From PALSA-1336 sp038203095 (lineage in GTDB: Bacteria > Patescibacteriota > Doudnabacteria > UBA920), in assembly GCA_038203095.1 (NCBI GenBank), contig JBBREH010000040.1:1-10977 (forward strand): DNA of 10,977 bases. Reading direction: 5' to 3'. The notes beneath the pieces were generated by a model. The model was not told the DNA's origin. It worked only from the letters and a program-made list of their open reading frames with translations, and did no database searches. Position numbers and translations under genes: made by a program. Below are positions 6,711-10,977 of the stretch, piece by piece (the first letter of the stretch is position 1; each line of letters begins with the position of its first letter).

Positions 6711-7403
6711 ATGACAAAAAAGAAAACCTTAAAAAATCCTGCGTCGTTTGAGGACCATCCCTTTGTGGTTGGCCTCAATTGGTCAAAAAAACTGATTATA
6801 AAAACCTTTATAATCTGCCTAATTCTGGCTTTTTCATCAATTTTTGGCTACCTGCTCTATAATGAGCTTAAGAAGCCGCAGGTCGATGAATACAAACTAC
6901 CGGAAAAAAAACAAATCAGCGGCTATAAAAACTATTCTAACGACTACTGGGGCTTTAAGTTCCAATACCCGAACTCCTGGTGGCCGGTAACCGGCTCATT
7001 TGAAGACGGCGAATATTTTTTTGCTTCCGAGCCTATTAGTTTTGCTAAAGAGCTTGGGCAAGGCCAGGCCATGCTGGAAATTAAAACCTACAACAACTAT
7101 AAAGGTTTGAGCTTTGCGGACTGGTTGGCTGACATACAAAATAATTACCTGGCTCAAGGCGTGATTGAACAACAAAACCTTTCAGAATTCAAAAGTCAGC
7201 CTGCTATTGCCTACAATATAACTTTAAAACAGTCGACCAGCAATACAACCTTTTGGAAAATTGTGGCAATCTCCAAAACTCAAAATGTTAAGTATCTGTT
7301 TATTTTAGAAAGTGACAGCCGAGAAACATCTCAAAAATTTGAAAATGATTTTAAAAATATTTTAGACAGTTTGGAATTTTTTAAAGGCTTTGGGGTAGAC
7401 TAG
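6711..7403 (+). CDS. Membrane-anchored PsbP-like domain protein
   Basis: 230 residues from ATG 6711. A basic N-terminus of about 27 residues precedes one transmembrane helix (about 28-50), leaving the C-terminal domain outside. That domain begins YSNDYWGFKFQYPNSWWPV (75-93), the F-x-YP-x-x-W pattern of PsbP-like and related alpha/beta domains found in many uncharacterised surface proteins, and continues with alternating strands and helices to the end. The frame is open upstream to a TTG at 6654, and an in-frame ATG lies at 6702. I chose 6711 because the charged MTKKK start fits a membrane anchor, but 6702 is equally possible. No Shine-Dalgarno sequence is visible at any of them. The gene stands alone on its strand and is divergent from the surface-protein operon. 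Its function is unknown; similarity to photosystem PsbP does not imply photosynthesis. Confidence 0.7.
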   Translation: MTKKKTLKNPASFEDHPFVVGLNWSKKLIIKTFIICLILAFSSIFGYLLYNELKKPQVDEYKLPEKKQISGYKNYSNDYWGFKFQYPNSWWPVTGSFEDGEYFFASEPISFAKELGQGQAMLEIKTYNNYKGLSFADWLADIQNNYLAQGVIEQQNLSEFKSQPAIAYNITLKQSTSNTTFWKIVAISKTQNVKYLFILESDSRETSQKFENDFKNILDSLEFFKGFGVD

Positions 7404-7508
7404 CGTTGTTTCGGTTTATTTTTGTTTGTTAAAAAAAAATTAACGAAAAAAAAAATTCTATTAATAATTGTTACTGCGCATCGCGCGAAAAAAAACTAAA
7501 AAAGGGAC

Positions 7509-7537
7509 TTGAAAAAATATCCGATTTGTGATATACT
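7509..7537 (+). promoter_or_regulatory. Sigma-70-type promoter of the second surface protein
   Basis: -35 TTGAAA (7509-7514), 17-base spacer, extended -10 TGA-TATACT (hexamer 7532-7537). The expected start is near 7544, giving an A-rich leader of about 43 bases before ATG 7587. A second TATAAT at 7542-7547 lacks a good -35. The rest of the 183-base gap (7404-7586) is A/T-rich with homopolymer runs and holds no gene. Confidence 0.7.
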
Positions 7538-7586
7538 TACAATATAATAAAAGTGCGTAATAAAAAAAGAAAGAAACAAAAAGCCT

Positions 7587-8960
7587 ATGATTACGAGAGA
7601 AGACAAAGACAGTGGAGGGGACATCAAAGGAGGACAAGCTAAAAGGAGGACGTTGTTAAGATCTTGCGCTAAGTACCGGTCAGCGGTAAGCAAGGTCTTA
7701 TTGTTAACCCTAATTGTTTTCTCTTTCGGATTATCTCAATCCGAAGCAGACGCGGCAGGTTCATTGACCCTAGTTAAGGATACTTTAACCAACAACCGGC
7801 CCAGCGTTGCGACATCTATTACAAGCGCAATTACCACGGGAGACACCACCATTACCGTGGCCAGCACTCAGGGCATTGTCCAGGGTGACAGTGTTGTACT
7901 AAAAGACGGTGCTCTCACCGAAATTCGTGTGGTTGCAGCGGTTGCCAGCTCGACCCAATTAGTTTTAACCATCGGCACAACCAACAGCTATACCACTGCA
8001 GGTTCCGTGTATTTAAAAATTACATCCAAGCACACGCTTAACCTAACCACTCGTTCCGGCGTCAGCGCAGGGAAATTTATTGTTTACATTCCGGCCGACA
8101 CCAGCCCGAGCGACACAATTCCGGCAGCCGGCGGTTTCGACTTTAACCAAATCGCGGCATCCGATATTAGTTTAACGGGCGGTACAGCCGGTACTGTTAC
8201 CACCTCAGCTTCGGGCAACAATTTAATTTTTACCATTCCTTTCACCGGCACTATTAGTTCCTCTACGGCCGTTACTATTACCATTGGCAACAACGGTAAA
8301 CTACTTAACCCAACCAAAACCGCGACTAGTGGCACAGCGGACACTTATACTGTAAAGGTTGATGAAACCGACGGTGCGAGTAATGTTATTGATACCTCAA
8401 GCCTGAAAATTGGCACCATTGAGTCAGTCGTAGTTTCGGCTACCGTGGCACCAAGCCTAACCTTTACAATTAACGGAGTGGCGGCAGGGGCTAATGGTTT
8501 AGCCTATAATTCCGATATTACCAGCACATCGGACTCTGTACCGTTTGGTACCTTAACACCCAACGCCACCAGCACCATAGAACAATACATTAACATTTCA
8601 ACCAACTCTGACAGTGGCTACGTGGTTACTGCCCAGCAAGACGGTAGTATGCGCAAAACCAACGGTACCGCCATTGCCGACTTTGATTCCAGCGCACCTC
8701 ATGAAAATGAATCTACCACAGGTTTTGGCTATACTTTAGCCAATAAAGTTGGAAATGACGCCGCTTTTCACTATAATGATAGCGGCCACACATTTAATAG
8801 CAAAGGCTTTTCCAGTACCACTCCCTTTCCTATTATGTCCAGCACCGGCCCGGTTAACGGCAACCAAGTTTATGTGGGCTATCGAGTTAAAGTCTCGTCA
8901 ACCCAGGCGGCAGGTAATTACCAAAACTTAATTACCTACATTGCCACTCCGTCTTACTAA
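7587..8960 (+). CDS. Secreted beta-rich surface protein with WxL-like C-terminal domain
   Basis: 457 residues. An unusually long hydrophilic N-terminus (1-35) precedes the signal-peptide hydrophobic core (36-50), with likely cleavage near ADAA (54-57). The mature protein is almost entirely Thr/Ser/Gly/Ala/Val-rich beta sequence: a first domain (about 58-146), a second (about 147-283), and a C-terminal domain (about 286-457). The last is shared with the protein at 5454-6583 and marked by SVPFGTL (317-323), ISTNSDSGYVVTAQQD (337-352) and QAAGNYQNLITYIATPSY at the end. No cysteines occur in the mature part and no sortase motif or C-terminal membrane helix is seen, so attachment must be non-covalent if it stays on the cell. 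The combination of FG, then GY/GW, in a beta domain recalls WxL domains, but this is a weak resemblance. The ATG is preferred; a TTG at 7653 follows an AAGGAGG but only 3 bases away. Confidence 0.8.
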   Translation: MITREDKDSGGDIKGGQAKRRTLLRSCAKYRSAVSKVLLLTLIVFSFGLSQSEADAAGSLTLVKDTLTNNRPSVATSITSAITTGDTTITVASTQGIVQGDSVVLKDGALTEIRVVAAVASSTQLVLTIGTTNSYTTAGSVYLKITSKHTLNLTTRSGVSAGKFIVYIPADTSPSDTIPAAGGFDFNQIAASDISLTGGTAGTVTTSASGNNLIFTIPFTGTISSSTAVTITIGNNGKLLNPTKTATSGTADTYTVKVDETDGASNVIDTSSLKIGTIESVVVSATVAPSLTFTINGVAAGANGLAYNSDITSTSDSVPFGTLTPNATSTIEQYINISTNSDSGYVVTAQQDGSMRKTNGTAIADFDSSAPHENESTTGFGYTLANKVGNDAAFHYNDSGHTFNSKGFSSTTPFPIMSSTGPVNGNQVYVGYRVKVSSTQAAGNYQNLITYIATPSY

Positions 8961-8971
8961 ATAAAACTTTA

Positions 8972-9006
8972 AAAAAACCGTTCCGCTTTTCGCGGAACGG
9001 TTTTTT
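8972..9006. terminator. Strong bidirectional terminator
   Basis: Perfect 15-bp arms (8972-8986 and 8992-9006; core CCGTTCCGC/GCGGAACGG) with a TTTTC loop, A-run on one side and T-run on the other. It sits between two convergent genes, 11 bases after the surface protein and 55 bases after the aminotransferase stop, and serves both. Confidence 0.95.
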
Positions 9007-9061
9007 ATTGACTGTTTATCTCACGTTTTGGGAAATTAATACTGTCACCCGTTTCCCATAA

Positions 9062-10270
9062 TTAGCGCTTAGCCTTTTTATGATACGCCTCAAGTCCCAA
9101 TTTCAAAATTTCCATAGCTTGCTTGAGTGACTCGCCGTCAAGCACGTAGGCCAAGCGGATTTCGTTATGGCCGAGGCCTTCGGTAATGTAAAAATCCTGC
9201 ATAGGTGTAACCATTACGGTTTTACCTTTGTAACTAAACTCACTAATCATAAACTTTACAAAGTCTTCTGACTCCTTTACCGGAATTTGCAACGCCTGGT
9301 AAATAGCTCCATTGGCCGGCTTAAATTTTACGCCGGGAATTTTAACCAGGCCCGCGGAAATAATATCGCGACGTTTTTTGTACTCCTTAACAATTTTATT
9401 TACGTATGGCCGGCTGTTATTCAAAACGGGAATTAGAGCCAACTGCTCTAACGTACCGGTTGAAAGCCTGGCCTGGGCGAACTTGAGTACCGTATGCATG
9501 ACTTGCTCGTTAAAACTGACCACTACGCCGGTGCGAGCGCCAGGCATGGTAAAGCGCTTGCTGGCGCTGTCACAGACAATTACGTGCTGGCGCAAATCTT
9601 TTCTGGCCAGTAAGCTGGTGGGCTTTTTTTCGTCAAATCGAATTTCGCGGTAGGTTTCGTCAGCAATAATAAATAGGTTGTGTTTTTTTGCCACTTGGGA
9701 TACCGTGTCCAGCTCCGCTTCGGTCCAGAGTTTTCCAGTCGGGTTGTCGGGGTTAATTACAACAATGGCTTTAGTTTTGCCGGTTATCTTTTTTTCAATC
9801 TCTGTGGCAGAGGGTACGGCAAAATTTTTATCAAAGGGTAACAAAATGGGCACCAATTTTACGCCGGTCATTACGGAAAAAGACTTATAACTGGCATAAA
9901 GCGGCTCAAATACCATCAACTCATCCCCCGGGTCGCAAACCGCCTGCATAGCCAATAAAATTGCTTCGGCACAACCCAAAGTGGGAATGATTCCGGACAT
10001 AGGCAAGTTAACATTGAACTGGGTAAAATATTTTTGCCAGGCCGCGGTGTGAGCCGGAATACCGGGCGAAGGCGTATAACCCAAAGTCTTACCCGCGTAC
10101 TTGCGGATGACTTTAAAAAATTCCTGTGGCGGTACCAAATCGGGATCACCGACATTAATTTTAAACACCTTAATGCCCTTTTTTTCCGTAGCCTCCATAA
10201 ACGGCAAAAATTTACGAATCGGCGAAGCAATTACATTTCTCCCTCTTTTAGAAACTTCTAATTTTTTCAT
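9062..10270 (-). CDS. Class I PLP-dependent aminotransferase (aspartate aminotransferase-like)
   Basis: 402 residues, the full length of fold-type I aminotransferases. Seen in order: NVGDPD (39-44) in the N-terminal arm, YTPSPG (65-70), NPDNPTGK (173-180; Asn176 hydrogen-bonds the cofactor ring), ADETY (203-207; Asp204 pairs with the pyridine nitrogen and Tyr207 with its hydroxyl), SASKRF (235-240; Lys238 forms the Schiff base), PGARTG (243-248; Arg246 holds the phosphate) and NEIRLAY (369-375; Arg372 binds the substrate carboxylate). It is cytoplasmic and transfers an amino group between an amino acid and a 2-oxo acid. The exact substrate (aspartate, alanine, aromatic or other) cannot be read from these motifs. 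It stands as a single gene with its own promoter and terminator. AAGGA lies about 15 bases before the ATG, rather far for a ribosome binding site. Confidence 0.92.
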   Translation of the reverse strand: MKKLEVSKRGRNVIASPIRKFLPFMEATEKKGIKVFKINVGDPDLVPPQEFFKVIRKYAGKTLGYTPSPGIPAHTAAWQKYFTQFNVNLPMSGIIPTLGCAEAILLAMQAVCDPGDELMVFEPLYASYKSFSVMTGVKLVPILLPFDKNFAVPSATEIEKKITGKTKAIVVINPDNPTGKLWTEAELDTVSQVAKKHNLFIIADETYREIRFDEKKPTSLLARKDLRQHVIVCDSASKRFTMPGARTGVVVSFNEQVMHTVLKFAQARLSTGTLEQLALIPVLNNSRPYVNKIVKEYKKRRDIISAGLVKIPGVKFKPANGAIYQALQIPVKESEDFVKFMISEFSYKGKTVMVTPMQDFYITEGLGHNEIRLAYVLDGESLKQAMEILKLGLEAYHKKAKR

Positions 10271-10298
10271 AGTTTTTATGATTAATCCTTACTGTATG

Positions 10299-10326
10299 AT
10301 GATATCATACTTTTTAAGTTTAACAA
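10299..10326 (-). promoter_or_regulatory. Candidate aminotransferase promoter with overlapping palindrome
   Basis: Minus strand: -35 TTGTTA (10321-10326), 16-base spacer, -10 TATCAT (10299-10304). The -10 lies within ATGATATCAT (10299-10308), the same palindrome core as at 6632-6641, and within a larger repeat GTATGAT...ATCATAC (10294-10310). The promoter call is moderate; the palindrome is exact. Confidence 0.45.
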
Positions 10327-10363
10327 AATTCCCCGCCTTTTACCAAAGAGGGCGGGGAATTTT
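10325..10363. terminator. Terminator after the small secreted protein gene
   Basis: Perfect 13-bp arms (10325-10337 and 10351-10363; core CCCCGCC/GGCGGGG) with a 13-base loop and T-tracts on both outer sides. It lies 13 bases after the stop of the minus-strand gene at 10377-10787 and separates it from the aminotransferase promoter. Confidence 0.9.
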
Positions 10364-10376
10364 TGTTGTCAATAAT

Positions 10377-10787
10377 CTAGCTCCCTGAAACTTCAGACCC
10401 GGAATGACCGGAGTCCGTGGGTACGGTTGTGATTTTGCAGGCTTTAACAGCAGTACGGAAACCTGACCAGGCACTGTTTCGCGCCGTGCGCCAGGCAGTG
10501 CGAGCGTTTTGCATCGCTAATGTAAACGCGACCCAGGTGACTTTAATGTCCGTTCTCAAAGTGCCGTTGCCCAAATTTTTGCCGTAGGCGGTTTGGAGAG
10601 CGACTGCTCTGGCGGAATAGGCCGTGGTGACAGATTGATTAAAACCAGTCATAGCGCTATCAATTGCTGCTTCTCTGATGCTTACGGCACTACCGACGCA
10701 AGCGGTAGATCCGTTAGCGGCCAGAGCCGGCAAAGCGACAGTTAGCATGTTTGCGACTAATGCGAGTCCTAATATTTTTTTGAACAT
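10377..10787 (-). CDS. Small secreted helical protein of unknown function
   Basis: 136 residues. The signal peptide is clear (MFKK, hydrophobic 5-20, cleavage after ALA at 21-23). The mature part is predicted mostly helical and rich in Ala, Arg and Trp. An ARxAWR/ARxxAW pattern recurs around residues 95-115 (NARTAWRTARNSAWSGFRTA), with Trp85, Trp99 and Trp107. Only two cysteines are present, Cys30 near the mature start and Cys117 at the end of the helical region, well placed to tie the two ends together by a disulfide. The C-terminus is a short Ser/Gly tail. The pattern resembles small exported proteins often seen in candidate-phyla genomes, but I know of no assigned function. The gene has its own promoter and terminator. 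No Shine-Dalgarno sequence is seen before the ATG. Confidence 0.75.
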   Translation of the reverse strand: MFKKILGLALVANMLTVALPALAANGSTACVGSAVSIREAAIDSAMTGFNQSVTTAYSARAVALQTAYGKNLGNGTLRTDIKVTWVAFTLAMQNARTAWRTARNSAWSGFRTAVKACKITTVPTDSGHSGSEVSGS

Positions 10788-10827
10788 ATTTTTATTTCGT
10801 TAAATTTTTTAAACGACCTTTAAAATT

Positions 10828-10837
10828 ATTATACCAT
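10828..10837 (-). promoter_or_regulatory. Extended -10 promoter of the small secreted protein
   Basis: Minus strand ATGGTATAAT: TGG followed by consensus TATAAT (10828-10833), an extended -10. No good -35 is visible 16-18 bases upstream. The leader would be about 34 bases. Confidence 0.6.
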
Positions 10838-10845
10838 ATTAGGAC

Positions 10846-10977
10846 TTACGCCTTTGCGTAATTTAAGTAATTAGTGATAGAAATTCTGGTAATTGATATC
10901 TTCTGCTCGTACCAGCTGATACCCTCTGTAATTCTGGCTCTTTCCAATTTAAAGAATGTCATAAAAGCGGCGAAGAT
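10846..10977 (-). CDS. C-terminal fragment of an unidentified protein (runs off right edge)
   Basis: The only minus-strand frame open across this edge; it gives 43 residues ending NYLNYAKA before TAA 10846-10848. It is rich in Ile, Thr, Arg and Tyr and shows no motif I recognise. An in-frame Met at the sixth codon could in principle start a 38-residue peptide, but a longer gene entering from outside the window is more likely. The stop codon forms one arm of a small hairpin (10846-10861), and the next gene's promoter begins directly after it. Confidence 0.5.
   Translation of the reverse strand: MFAAFMTFFKLERARITEGISWYEQKISITRISITNYLNYAKA

Noticed and set aside
7429..7460. GTTAA...TTAAC with poly-A as a terminator after the PsbP-like gene
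   Set aside because: The stem is only 5 A/T-rich pairs in homopolymer sequence and is not distinguishable from chance.
9916..10230. 104-codon minus-strand frame overlapping the aminotransferase
   Set aside because: Out-of-frame with a gene whose catalytic residues are all present; an Arg/Leu-rich shadow.

Overview
The window reads as a chromosomal piece of an uncultivated bacterium with a compact genome, most likely from the Candidate Phyla Radiation (Patescibacteria). This is an inference from style, not a marker gene: moderate GC, tightly packed genes, almost no Shine-Dalgarno sequences in front of starts, at least one promoter that looks leaderless, several secreted or wall-type proteins of unknown function, and no use of TGA as a stop codon. 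The standard bacterial code works throughout. No tRNA, rRNA, CRISPR array, transposase or phage gene was seen.

Region 1 (1-4404) is a complete copper-homeostasis operon on the minus strand. A CsoR-type repressor (4106-4369) comes first, then a Cu(I) P1B-type ATPase (1640-3934), an HMA-plus-SafE/DsbD-like membrane protein (601-1635) and a membrane-anchored cupredoxin (184-597). The last three genes are separated by only 3-4 bases. The promoter is textbook: TTTACA, 17 bases, TATAAT. The spacer is filled by a perfect 18-bp CsoR-type palindrome, and the csoR ATG begins 6 bases after the -10, so the transcript should be leaderless and switched on by Cu(I). A 171-base gap between csoR and the ATPase carries interleaved inverted repeats and a repeat-like insert. 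A short gene end lies at the left edge.

Region 2 (4410-8960) encodes cell-surface proteins. On the minus strand a fibronectin-III-containing secreted protein (5454-6583) is followed 11 bases later by a membrane-anchored DUF916/WxLIP-like protein (4459-5442). The first of these is interrupted by a TAG placed directly after a U_UUA_AAG slippery heptamer. A -1 shift there, or one lost base, restores 24 more residues that match the end of a second surface protein (7587-8960, plus strand). The two surface proteins share a C-terminal domain of about 170 residues that vaguely recalls WxL domains. Between them lies a membrane-anchored PsbP-like protein (6711-7403, plus strand).

Region 3 (8972-10977) holds a strong bidirectional terminator, a class I PLP-dependent aminotransferase (9062-10270, minus), a second terminator, a small secreted protein with two cysteines (10377-10787, minus) and the end of another minus-strand gene running off the right edge.

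The points most worth checking are the frameshift in the surface protein gene, the leaderless CsoR-controlled promoter, and the possible WxL-like surface system.
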